Assembly: GCA_030147645.1 (NCBI GenBank)
Contig: JASBUY010000272.1
Span: 1-15,058, forward strand
Origin: Aquabacter sp.
GTDB taxonomy: Bacteria > Pseudomonadota > Alphaproteobacteria > Rhizobiales > Xanthobacteraceae
DNA length: 15,058 bases
Direction of reading: 5' to 3'
The notes under the pieces are model-generated. The model did no database searches, was not told the origin of the DNA, and saw only the letters and a program-made list of their open reading frames with translations. Made by a program: the position numbers and the translations under genes. Below, piece by piece: positions 1 to 6,977 of the stretch (positions are counted from its first letter, which is position 1; every line of letters starts with the position of its first letter).

Positions 1-329
1 ACCCGCGTGCCGAACAGCATGGAGGGCCGCAGGTCCAGCACCACCAGCACCGGGCGCTCCCGCTCCTCCTGGAACAGCTTGGTATGGGTGCGCCCGGTGC
101 GGGCGGTCACGCGCCAGTCGATGGTGCGGATGTCGTCGCCCGGCTGATAGGCGCGCACCTCGTCGAATTCCATGCCGCGCCCGCGCGCGGGGGACCGGTG
201 CCCCCCCAGCATCTGGCTGCGCGCCTTGCGCGGGCCGGGCGCTTTCTTGCCGGAATGGGGGCGTGCGGCGACAAGGTCCGCGAAGCGCGCGACCACGCCT
301 TCCCATTCATCGTCCGGCGAAGCAGCCAT
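1..329 (-). CDS. DUF58 domain protein (partial, N-terminal 109 codons)
   Basis: The gene runs leftward out of the window, so only the N-terminal part is seen. A basic, Gly/Pro-rich lead of about 50 residues is followed by the DUF58 core: GMEFDEVRAYQPGDDIRTID at 52-71, then W72, the stretch THTKLFQEERERPVLVVLDL (81-100), and LDLRPSM where a von Willebrand A-like fold begins. Only a DxxxS-like remnant of the metal site is visible. The ATG at 329 follows AGGAAGGG; a GTG two codons upstream is an alternative. It starts 22 nt after the moxR stop on the same strand, which is the usual MoxR-DUF58 pairing. By family knowledge such pairs are thought to act as chaperone or activation modules for envelope or metal-dependent proteins; the target here is unknown. 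Confidence 0.9.
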   Translation of the reverse strand, partial: MAASPDDEWEGVVARFADLVAARPHSGKKAPGPRKARSQMLGGHRSPARGRGMEFDEVRAYQPGDDIRTIDWRVTARTGRTHTKLFQEERERPVLVVLDLRPSMLFGTR

Positions 330-351
330 GGCCACCCTTCCTGCGGCTGCG

Positions 352-1368
352 TCAGCTGACCGGCACGCGCGCGAGCAGCGCGTCGATGAAACGGTCGGAG
401 GTCACGCCGTCCGCCTGCCCCTCGAAGGTCATCAGAATGCGATGCCGCAGCACCGGCTTGATGACCGCATGGACGTCCTCGGGCACCACATAATCGCGCC
501 CGCGCAGCCAGGCCATGGCGCGGGCCGAGCGGTCGAGCGCGATGGTGCCGCGCGGCGAGGCGCCGAAGGAGACCAGGCCTTCCAGGTCCCGGCCATAGCG
601 CTCGGGCGCGCGGGTGGCCGCCACCAATTGGAGGATATAGTCCTCCACCGCCTCGGACATGTAGGTGGCCAGCGCCTCGGCGCGGGCGGCGAAGATGATC
701 GCCTGCGGCACACGCTCGCCGAACCCGACCGACTCGCCCTGGGCCTCGCCGCGCACCAGGCGCAGGATCTGACGTTCGGCCGCGAGGTCGGGATAGTCGA
801 TCTTCACATGCAGGAGGAAGCGATCGAGCTGGGCCTCGGGCAGGGGATAGGTGCCTTCCTGCTCGATGGGGTTCTGCGTCGCCATCACCAGGAACAGGTC
901 GGGCAGGCGATGGGTGGTGCCGCCCACCGTCACCTGCCGTTCCGCCATGGCTTCGAGCAGCGCGGCCTGCACCTTGGCCGGCGCGCGATTGATTTCGTCC
1001 GCGAGGATGAAATTGTGGAAGACCGGGCCGCGCTGGAAGCGGAAGCTGCCGTCCTCTGGGCGATAGATGTCCGTGCCGGTGAGGTCGGAGGGCAGCAGGT
1101 CCGGCGTGAACTGGATGCGCTGGTCGTCGCACTGGATGGCGCGCGACAGCGCCTTGATGGCCTTGGTCTTGGCAAGGCCCGGCGCGCCTTCCACCAGGAG
1201 GTGCCCGTCCGCAAGCACCGCAAGGAGCAGCAGATCCACGAAGCCCGCCTGGCCCAGGATGCAGGTGTTCATATAGGCCGCCAGCCGATCGAAGGCGCGG
1301 CGGGTGAGGTCGCGGGCCGAAACGCTCGGGGCGGCGTGGGCGAGGACGGCGTCGGAAGTCGGAATCAT
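352..1368 (-). CDS. MoxR family AAA+ ATPase
   Basis: The 338-residue product is a cytoplasmic AAA+ ATPase of the MoxR group. With the start used here, Walker A GAPGLAKT is at 61-68, Walker B ILADEIN at 121-127, sensor-1 MATQNP at 162-167, and EGTYPLPEAQLDRF, the MoxR signature and arginine region, at 171-184. A C-terminal lid carries ASPRGT. Length is normal for the family. The open frame extends 27 codons further upstream, but that part is low-complexity and unlike MoxR N-termini, so ATG at 1368 (or the adjoining GTG at 1371) is preferred. Only a weak GGAA lies upstream. The gene is followed 22 nt later by the DUF58 gene, so the two are probably co-transcribed. MoxR proteins use ATP to remodel or help assemble partner proteins; the client here cannot be read from the sequence. 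Confidence 0.93.
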   Translation of the reverse strand: MIPTSDAVLAHAAPSVSARDLTRRAFDRLAAYMNTCILGQAGFVDLLLLAVLADGHLLVEGAPGLAKTKAIKALSRAIQCDDQRIQFTPDLLPSDLTGTDIYRPEDGSFRFQRGPVFHNFILADEINRAPAKVQAALLEAMAERQVTVGGTTHRLPDLFLVMATQNPIEQEGTYPLPEAQLDRFLLHVKIDYPDLAAERQILRLVRGEAQGESVGFGERVPQAIIFAARAEALATYMSEAVEDYILQLVAATRAPERYGRDLEGLVSFGASPRGTIALDRSARAMAWLRGRDYVVPEDVHAVIKPVLRHRILMTFEGQADGVTSDRFIDALLARVPVS

Positions 1369-1378
1369 CACGCGGTCG

Positions 1379-1397
1379 GTTCCAGAACTCGTTCCAG
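1379..1397. repeat. GTTCCAG direct repeat in moxR leader
   Basis: GTTCCAG occurs at 1379-1385 and again at 1391-1397, a 12-bp period, directly upstream of the moxR start. It may be a regulator half-site pair or simply chance. Only the repeat itself is seen. Confidence 0.35.
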
Positions 1398-1409
1398 GTC
1401 GGTGCTGTG

Positions 1410-1423
1410 GGCTATGTATAGCC
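1410..1423 (-). promoter_or_regulatory. Palindrome GGCTAT-GT-ATAGCC, candidate moxR operator/-10
   Basis: A 14-bp inverted repeat has perfect 6-bp arms and a 2-bp centre. It lies 42 nt upstream of the moxR start, in the 126-nt spacer between the chemoreceptor stop and moxR. Read on the minus strand it contains TATACA, a plausible -10 element, but no good -35 is visible at the right distance. A second odd palindrome, AGCGC-T-GCGCT, lies beside it at 1425-1435. The proposed role as promoter plus operator is inference. Confidence 0.4.
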
Positions 1424-1494
1424 GAGCGCTGCGCTGCAACGAACGCCAATCGCGTGACTTTTCGTTAATGTGTTCGCCAACCCCGCATGTGCCG

Positions 1495-2976
1495 TCACAC
1501 GGCGGCGGCGGAGGTGGCCCGCAGCCGCTCGGTGGACGCCTCCACCTGGGCGGCGGAACTGGCGATGGCGGCGACGCTCTGCTTGACACTGGCAACGCCC
1601 GAGGCGGCCACCTGCATGCTGCCGGCCACCTCCTGCGTCACCGCCGCCTGCTCTTCCACCGCCGAAGCGATGATGGCCGAAATCTTGTCCAATTCCGCCA
1701 CTTGGCTAGCAATGGTGCCGAGCGCGGCCGCCGCCTGCTGGGTGGCGCGCGGGACGGCGGCGACCTGCTCGGCGATTTCGCTGGTGGCCTTGGCGGTCTG
1801 GCCGGCCAGCGTCTTCACTTCCGTCGCGACAACCGAGAAGCCGCGTCCCGCATCGCCGGCGCGGGCGGCCTCGATGGTGGCGTTGAGGGCGAGCAGATTG
1901 GTCTGACCGGCGATGGCGGAAATGAAGTCCACCACATTGCCGATCTTCTGAACCGCGCCGGTCAATTCCCCGACGATGCCGCGCGTGCGCTCGCCTTCCG
2001 CTGCGGTGTCTCGCGCCACGTCGCTCGACTGGCGCACCTGGCGGCTGATCTCGCTGACCGAGGTGGCAAGTTCCTCTGCGCCGGCGGCGACCGTCTGGAC
2101 ATTTGCGGCCGTGCTGTCGGTGGCGGAGGATGCGGCGGCAGCCTGATCGGCCACCTCCGCCAGATCCGCCGCGATCACCTGAAGATCGCTATCGATGCGG
2201 CGGTGCGCCTCGGCGCGGCCCTGCCGCTCTTGCACCAGCGCCGTCACGTCGGTCGCGAACTTCACGACCTTGAAGACCTCGCCGTCATCATCGATGATCG
2301 GGGTATAAGTCGCCTGGATCCAGACCTCGCGTCCGCCTTTCGCCAAACGACGGAACTCGCCGGCCTGGAACTCGCCCCGGTTCAACGCGGCCCAGAACTC
2401 CTTGTACGCCCGCTGGTCGTTCGTCGCGGGGTCAACGAACATGCTGTGATGGCGGCCGACGATTTCATCCTCGCTGTAACCCATCGCATCGAGGAAATTC
2501 TTGTTCGCCTGCGTGATCCGGCCATCGGGCGTGAAATGGATGACCGCCTGCGACCGCGAAATCGCTTTGACCTGCCCCTCGAATTCGGCGTTACGCAAAG
2601 CAACATCGGTAATGTCGGAGGCAAACTTCACCACCTTATAGACGCGGCCCGCGCTGTCGCGGATGGGGTTATAGGTGGCGCGCAGCCAGATGATATGGCC
2701 ATCTTTGGCGATGCGCTTATAGATGCCGGATTGATACGTGCCCGCCGCGAGCCCGCGCCAGATCGCCTGGTATTCGGGCGAGGCGGCGCGCTTGGGCTCC
2801 ACGAAGATGCGGTGGTGCTTGCCGCGAATCTCGTTCAGCCCATATCCCACGACGCCGAGGAAGTTCGCATTCGCCTCGATGATTTCGCCGGTGGGCGTGA
2901 ACGCGATGATGGCGAGGGATTTGTCCAATGCCTCAAGCGTTTGCAGGGCTTCGCTGCTGCGCCGGAACTCGAACAT
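1495..2976 (-). CDS. Soluble methyl-accepting chemotaxis protein with two PAS domains
   Basis: The 493-residue protein has no membrane segment. Two tandem PAS domains (about 12-125 and 138-247) are clearly copies of each other: each has FTPxG, ANxNFL, GxHHxxFV and KVVKFAxDxT. A linker leads to an MCP signalling domain (about 265-493) with the hairpin tip centred on AIAGQTNLLALNATIEAARA (354-373) and GFSVVATEVKTLA. This two-PAS plus MCP soluble layout is that of Pseudomonas BdlA, linked to biofilm dispersal, and of energy or redox taxis receptors; the ligand here is unknown. The C-terminus lacks a CheR-tethering pentapeptide. The C-terminal signalling helix carries a proline (409) in AAVPRAT where the family normally has a helix-compatible residue. 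Start ATG 2976 has only a weak GGA upstream. It is probably transcribed alone. Confidence 0.93.
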   Translation of the reverse strand: MFEFRRSSEALQTLEALDKSLAIIAFTPTGEIIEANANFLGVVGYGLNEIRGKHHRIFVEPKRAASPEYQAIWRGLAAGTYQSGIYKRIAKDGHIIWLRATYNPIRDSAGRVYKVVKFASDITDVALRNAEFEGQVKAISRSQAVIHFTPDGRITQANKNFLDAMGYSEDEIVGRHHSMFVDPATNDQRAYKEFWAALNRGEFQAGEFRRLAKGGREVWIQATYTPIIDDDGEVFKVVKFATDVTALVQERQGRAEAHRRIDSDLQVIAADLAEVADQAAAASSATDSTAANVQTVAAGAEELATSVSEISRQVRQSSDVARDTAAEGERTRGIVGELTGAVQKIGNVVDFISAIAGQTNLLALNATIEAARAGDAGRGFSVVATEVKTLAGQTAKATSEIAEQVAAVPRATQQAAAALGTIASQVAELDKISAIIASAVEEQAAVTQEVAGSMQVAASGVASVKQSVAAIASSAAQVEASTERLRATSAAAV

Positions 2977-3068
2977 GCGACGGCGTCCATTTATCCAGAA
3001 GTTGGTCCCCCGGGCACTTGGGTAGGGTCCGAGGCTTGCACGGGGCTTGTTGCGGCCGTGCCCTAACC

Positions 3069-3078
3069 TGAAATTTCA
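3069..3078. promoter_or_regulatory. 10-bp palindrome TGAAATTTCA upstream of the chemoreceptor gene
   Basis: This perfect palindrome lies in the 155-nt spacer between the MFS stop and the chemoreceptor start (2977-3131). It is the most AT-rich spot there, about 93 nt before the chemoreceptor ATG. It may be an operator. No convincing sigma-70 or sigma-28 box could be aligned with it. Confidence 0.3.
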
Positions 3079-3093
3079 ATCCATTACGGCGAT

Positions 3094-3111
3094 AAACCTC
3101 AGATGGGGTTT
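3094..3111 (-). terminator. Weak stem-loop after the MFS gene
   Basis: AAACC and GGTTT form a 5-bp stem around an 8-nt loop, 20 nt past the MFS stop. No U-tract follows, so intrinsic termination is doubtful. Another role, or none, is possible. Confidence 0.2.
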
Positions 3112-3131
3112 GCCGCGGGGGAAGGCGCGCA

Positions 3132-4415
3132 TCAGGCGGTTTTGCGGTAGATTCCGGCCTCGATCTCTTCGCCCGCCGCGCCGACCAGTCCGGCCGGATC
3201 GGCGGCGATCTCGATGTCCGCTTCCTCGATGGGGTGCGCGACGACCGCCGGGCGAGGTTTCAGAATGACATAGGCGCTGGCCGCGAGGACGCCCATGGCC
3301 GGGATGACCACGGACAGCGCGAGGGTGGGGTCCGGGAACAGGCTGGCCACGGCAGAGCCGGCAAAGCCGCCGCCAATCTGCAGACAGCCCATCAAGGCGG
3401 CGGCCGAGCCCGCCATGGTGGGGAAGCCGGACAGGGCCGTGGTGGTGCAGCCGGGAATGAGCATCGCCATGCCGAACGCCCAGATGGCGACAGGACCCAT
3501 GACCGAAAGGAAGCTGGTCTCGGCGAGGAACGGCAGGATCGAGAGCAGGCCCGATGCCACGAGCCCCAGCGCCGTGCCCATGGGCACTAGCCGGTTGGCA
3601 TCCATCCGCCGCATCAGCCGGGCGGAGAAGAGGGTGCCGAGAATGAAAGAGCCGGTCTGGAACACCATCCCTAAGCCGAATTGGGTCGGCGTAAGACGCA
3701 CATGCTCGATCAGGACGAAGGGCAGGATGGAGGCCAGCGCATAGATGCCGCCGACCCCGAAGCCGATGAGCAGGCTCACCTGCATGAAACCGGGATCGCG
3801 CAGCAGATGCCCGTAATTGCGTAGGATCTGGGCCGGCCGCGCCTGGCTCGCATCCGCGTTCGGATTGGTTTCCGGAACGCCGAAGGTGAGCAGGCCCAGG
3901 ACCATCACGCCCCAAATGACCATAACGTAGAAAAGCGGCTGCCAGCCCGCGAGCCCGAGAATGAGCCCGCCGACGCTCGGCGCGAGCGCGGGTCCCACCG
4001 CCTGCATGGAGCCGATGAGATTGAGAATGCGAGAGGAGGCCTGGCCCGTGAACTGGTCGCGCACGATGGCCCGCGCGATGGCCGGCCCGGCCGCGACGCC
4101 GATGCCCTGCAGCGCGCGCCCCGCAATCAGCCAATGAATCTCGCTGGAAAGGGCCGCGAGGATACTCCCCAACACGTAGAGGGTGAAGAAGCCGATGGCC
4201 GCCGGGCGCCGGCCGAACGCGTCGGATAAGGGGCCGCAGACCAATTGGGAAATGGCGAACCCGCCGAAATAGACGCTGAGCGTCAATTTCATCACAGCCG
4301 GCGTGGTATCGAACGCCTGCGCCAACATCGGCATGGCCGGTGTGTAGAGCGACATACTCATGGGCCCGAGAACGATGGTCGCCGCGCCCACGAGGGCGGT
4401 GCGGGTCTCGGACAT
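3132..4415 (-). CDS. MFS transporter, Bcr/CflA-like drug exporter
   Basis: This is a 427-residue, 12-helix inner-membrane transporter. The first helix carries LGPMSMSLYTPAMPMLAQAF, the Bcr/CflA wording. Motif A GPLSDAFGRRP is at 61-71, a charged RAIVRD at 115-120, and an antiporter-type motif C, GPALAPSVGG, at 141-150. Those motifs indicate proton-coupled export of drugs or small metabolites; the substrate cannot be told. A hydrophilic acidic C-terminal tail of about 40 residues follows the last helix. ATG 4415 is chosen because it gives the family's normal short N-terminus. ATG 4454 would add 13 residues and overlap marR by 28 nt; neither has a strong ribosome site. It begins 11 nt after marR on the same strand, so it is probably co-transcribed with and controlled by that regulator. 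Confidence 0.9.
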   Translation of the reverse strand: MSETRTALVGAATIVLGPMSMSLYTPAMPMLAQAFDTTPAVMKLTLSVYFGGFAISQLVCGPLSDAFGRRPAAIGFFTLYVLGSILAALSSEIHWLIAGRALQGIGVAAGPAIARAIVRDQFTGQASSRILNLIGSMQAVGPALAPSVGGLILGLAGWQPLFYVMVIWGVMVLGLLTFGVPETNPNADASQARPAQILRNYGHLLRDPGFMQVSLLIGFGVGGIYALASILPFVLIEHVRLTPTQFGLGMVFQTGSFILGTLFSARLMRRMDANRLVPMGTALGLVASGLLSILPFLAETSFLSVMGPVAIWAFGMAMLIPGCTTTALSGFPTMAGSAAALMGCLQIGGGFAGSAVASLFPDPTLALSVVIPAMGVLAASAYVILKPRPAVVAHPIEEADIEIAADPAGLVGAAGEEIEAGIYRKTA

Positions 4416-4426
4416 GACGGGCGGGT

Positions 4427-4870
4427 TCAGTCTTCGGGCTTGGTCGTCTGGCATAGATTCTCGCGGATCAGGGCGAGGGCGGCCCGGAACGCGGCGCGGT
4501 CGGGGTCCGAAAGCCCCTTCAACGCCTCCTCTCGCGCGCCCGCCGAGGCAGCCATGACTCGTTCGAGCAGCGGAGCGGCGGCGTCTGTGAGGCGGATGAT
4601 CTTGGCGCGGCGGTCGGTCGGGTCTGTCTCGCGGACCACCAGGCCCTGCGCTTCCAGCCGATCGAGGAACCCCACCAGCGTCATGGGCTCGACATTCATC
4701 CGCACGGCGAGCGCGGTCTGACGCAAGCCGGGATTGATATTGACGTGCGCGAGCGTGCGCGCTTCGCCCGCGGTGATCCCGAGGCCGGCCTGCTCGAATG
4801 CTTGATCAAGGCGCGCGCGGTAGAGCCGCGCGGCGTCGACCAGCATGAATCCGATCGGTGGTTCCATCAT
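4427..4870 (-). CDS. MarR family transcriptional regulator
   Basis: The 147-residue cytoplasmic DNA-binding protein is SlyA/MarR-like. The winged helix-turn-helix spans about 33-97: ITAGEARTLAHV, a recognition helix around RMNVEPMTLVGFLDRLE (57-73), and the wing VRETDPTDRRAKIIRLT (79-95) with the family's conserved D-x-R-D/R-R pattern. Helices at both ends form the dimer interface. One cysteine (C140) lies near the C-terminus, not at the N-terminal sensor position of OhrR, so a redox role is not indicated. The gene starts with tandem ATGs (4870, 4867). It sits directly before the MFS exporter and divergently to a diguanylate cyclase. By analogy it represses its own operon and is released by a small aromatic or drug-like ligand; that is inference. 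Confidence 0.92.
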   Translation of the reverse strand: MMEPPIGFMLVDAARLYRARLDQAFEQAGLGITAGEARTLAHVNINPGLRQTALAVRMNVEPMTLVGFLDRLEAQGLVVRETDPTDRRAKIIRLTDAAAPLLERVMAASAGAREEALKGLSDPDRAAFRAALALIRENLCQTTKPED

Positions 4871-5026
4871 GTCAGCCAGCCATACATTATGTGAGCCTTA
4901 TAATCAATATTCGGGTACTTTTCGCATCTTGGATCCCATCCACGGAGCCAGACCTTTGGCGAAAGGCCTTGCGCAACGTACGATAAGATTATCAATCGAG
5001 ATCAGGACCAACCGAAAGGATCGCGC
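4871..5026. promoter_or_regulatory. AT-rich divergent spacer between marR and the cyclase gene
   Basis: The 156-nt spacer must hold the promoters for both divergent genes. Next to marR is an AT-rich patch with ACAT-T-ATGT (about 4884-4892), TTATAA and AATATT in close succession, a plausible MarR operator overlapping a -10. Near the cyclase start is GATAA-GA-TTATC (4982-4993). A stem-loop CCTTT-GGCG-AAAGG lies at 4953-4966 and overlaps an 8-bp palindrome AAGGCCTT. No -35/-10 pair is clear on either strand. Confidence 0.5.
5015..5020 (+). promoter_or_regulatory. Ribosome binding site fixing a GTG start
   Basis: AAAGGA lies 6 nt before the GTG at 5027. No other start codon nearby has comparable support, so this decides the cyclase start. 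Confidence 0.7.
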
Positions 5027-6724
5027 GTGACGGACACCCTGCGCAGCCGCTTCCATCGCCTCCAGGATCGCATGTCGGTGGCGCAGCAGATGGGTTTGGT
5101 GATGGCGCTGGTGTCGCTGGCCGGCATCTCCGCCCTCGCGGTCCTCTCGGCCGGCCTGTCGCGCTCGGAAATGATTCGCCGCATCACCACCGACATCTCC
5201 CTCTCCGCGAAGATGGTCGCGACCCAACTCGATGACGAGATGTTCGAACGCTACGGCGATATCCGCCAATTGGCGACTATGGCTCCGCTTCAGTCTTTGT
5301 GGACCGACGATCCGGCCGCCGTGCGGGCAGCGCTCGACGATATGCGCGCCGACCTGCCGATCTATGCCTGGATCGGCTTCGCCAATGTGGACGGCACGGT
5401 CGTCGCGGCCACCGGAGGGCTTCTGGAAGGCGCCTCCGTGGTGGAGCGCCCGTGGTACAGCGCGGGCCTGAAGGGGCCGTTCGTGGGCGACGTGCATGAA
5501 GCGGTGCTGCTCGCCAAGCATCTCGGCCCCAGCCGCTCGGGCGAGCCCCACCGCTTTGTCGATATCGCCTTTCCGGTTTATTCGGCCGACAACCGATTGC
5601 TGGGCGTGCTCGGCGCCCATCTGAGCTTCGAATGGGTCGAGACGCTGCGGCGCGGGGCGCTGCAGGGATCCAATGAGAAGGAGATCTGGGTCCTGAACCG
5701 GGACGGGGCCGTGCTGCTCGGGCCGAAGCTGGAGCAGCCGGCACTTTCGGCCCCGCGCGTGGCGGAGATGCAAGCTCAGGGGTCCGGCGCCTTCCAGGAG
5801 GGCGCAGGCCGGCAGGACATGCTGACCGGCTTCGCCGTGGTGGATGGCCGGGGCGGATATCCCGCTCTCAACTGGATCGTCGTCTCCCAGCAGGACGCCT
5901 CCGTCGCCTTCGCGCTGCCGACGCGGGTGGGCGCCACGATCCTGGTCATCGGTGGCTGCGTTATGGTGGTGAGCGTACTGCTGACGGTGTGGATCTCGCG
6001 CCGCATCTCGCGTCCGCTCTCGGCGTTGACGCGGGTCGCCGACGAGATCGGCCGCAATCCCCAGGTGACCATGCTGCCGCGCCTGCGGGGGTCTCTGGAG
6101 GTGATTCAGGTCTCGGGATCGCTGCGCGCGCTTCTGCGCCGGCTGGGCAGCGCCGAATTGCGCTTCGTGGAGCACGCCCAACGCTATGAGCAGGACATGG
6201 CGGACCTGCGGCGCCTCGCGGACAGCGATCCGCTGACCGGCCTTATGAATCGCCGCTCTTTCCTGAGCGTCGCCGAAACCGCCTTGCAGGGCACGCGTAG
6301 CAGCGACCGCCTCGGCATTCTCATGGGCGATATCGACCATTTCAAGCTGGTGAACGACACCTATGGCCATCCGGCGGGCGACGAGGTGATCCGCTATATC
6401 GGCAACACCATTTCCGCGACGCTCAGGGCCAAGGACCGCGTCGCGCGCTTCGGCGGCGAGGAATTCGTCGTGCTCCTGCTGGACGTCACCGAATCCGAAA
6501 TGATGATGCTGGCCGAGCGCGTGCGCGCCGCCATCGCGGAACGTCCCGTGACGTTCGAGGGGCGCGACATCGCCGTCACCATGAGCTTCGGCGCGGCTCT
6601 GGCACGGGACGGGGACCGCGACGTGGACGCGGTAATCGAGCGCGCGGACTTCGCGCTTTACGAGGCCAAGACGTCGGGGCGCAACAAGGTGACGAGCGCA
6701 AGCCATCTCAGCCGGGTCGCCTGA
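5027..6724 (+). CDS. Membrane diguanylate cyclase (dCache-HAMP-GGDEF)
   Basis: The 565-residue inner-membrane sensor makes cyclic di-GMP from two GTP. TM1 is at about 21-43, a periplasmic double-Cache ligand domain at about 44-298 (VDGTVVAATGG, VERPWYSAGLKG, DIAFPVYSADNRLLGVLGAH), TM2 at about 302-323, HAMP at about 324-375, a short coiled linker, and the GGDEF domain from DPLTGLMNRR (401). Active-site GGEEF is at 476-480. RAKD at 467-470, exactly five residues before it, is a complete RxxD inhibitory site, so the enzyme should be active and feedback-inhibited. GTG 5027 is chosen for its AAAGGA. It is divergent from marR and followed by a GntR gene in the same direction 253 nt later. The ligand is unknown; Cache domains often bind amino acids or organic acids, but I do not see a motif firm enough to name one. 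Confidence 0.95.
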   Translation: MTDTLRSRFHRLQDRMSVAQQMGLVMALVSLAGISALAVLSAGLSRSEMIRRITTDISLSAKMVATQLDDEMFERYGDIRQLATMAPLQSLWTDDPAAVRAALDDMRADLPIYAWIGFANVDGTVVAATGGLLEGASVVERPWYSAGLKGPFVGDVHEAVLLAKHLGPSRSGEPHRFVDIAFPVYSADNRLLGVLGAHLSFEWVETLRRGALQGSNEKEIWVLNRDGAVLLGPKLEQPALSAPRVAEMQAQGSGAFQEGAGRQDMLTGFAVVDGRGGYPALNWIVVSQQDASVAFALPTRVGATILVIGGCVMVVSVLLTVWISRRISRPLSALTRVADEIGRNPQVTMLPRLRGSLEVIQVSGSLRALLRRLGSAELRFVEHAQRYEQDMADLRRLADSDPLTGLMNRRSFLSVAETALQGTRSSDRLGILMGDIDHFKLVNDTYGHPAGDEVIRYIGNTISATLRAKDRVARFGGEEFVVLLLDVTESEMMMLAERVRAAIAERPVTFEGRDIAVTMSFGAALARDGDRDVDAVIERADFALYEAKTSGRNKVTSASHLSRVA

Positions 6725-6780
6725 GCCGGCCGGCGGGAGCCGGTGCACAGGTCTCTCCATGTCAATCTTTGGCCTTGTCC

Positions 6781-6810
6781 TTGATCGCTGCCCGTCGACT
6801 CCGCTATGAC
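6781..6810 (+). promoter_or_regulatory. Candidate sigma-70 promoter for the GntR gene
   Basis: TTGATC (6781-6786) and TATGAC (6805-6810) are separated by 18 nt. Initiation just after would give a leader of about 160 nt before the GntR start. The rest of the 6725-6977 gap holds a short G/C hairpin at 6730-6743 right after the cyclase stop with no U-tract, and a T7 run near 6918-6924. Confidence 0.3.
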
Positions 6811-6930
6811 TTTGATGTGTTTGCGGAGTTTTGGTGAGCCCAGCCTTGCCGGGCGGCGTTTTTCCGCCGTGGCCCGGCATTCAGTTCCCGGCCCGGCCGG
6901 CGCTGGCGAGGGTGGTCTTTTTTTGCGTCT

Positions 6931-6957
6931 TCCCGGTGTTTTCAACTTTTACCGGGA
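6931..6957 (+). promoter_or_regulatory. Inverted repeat TCCCGGT-N13-ACCGGGA in the GntR leader
   Basis: Perfect 7-bp arms flank a 13-nt AT-rich centre, ending 20 nt before the GntR start and 10 nt before its ribosome site. It could be an operator for autoregulation or an RNA hairpin affecting translation. Only the symmetry is seen; the role is inferred. Confidence 0.45.
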
Positions 6958-6977
6958 CCGGAATTGCGAAGGGTCTC

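Noticed and set aside
172..3066. 964-codon plus-strand open frame opposite moxR and the chemoreceptor
   Set aside because: It lies antisense to two clearly conserved genes, has low-complexity G/R/H-rich composition typical of high-GC shadows, and shows no domain or ribosome site.
4416..4454. Start of the MFS gene at ATG 4454
   Set aside because: It would overlap marR by 28 nt and add 13 charged residues before the family's usual start; not excluded, only less likely.
4904..6880. 658-codon minus-strand open frame opposite the membrane cyclase
   Set aside because: Antisense shadow of a gene with strong domain evidence; no recognisable motif.
6890..6924. GC-rich run followed by T7 as an intrinsic terminator after the membrane cyclase
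   Set aside because: I could not build a stable stem directly before the T-run; the possible pairs are only 3-4 bp.
6831..6977. In-frame 49-codon N-terminal extension of the GntR gene
   Set aside because: No ribosome site at GTG 6831 and a proline/phenylalanine-rich stretch unlike any GntR N-terminus; ATG 6978 has GAAGGG.
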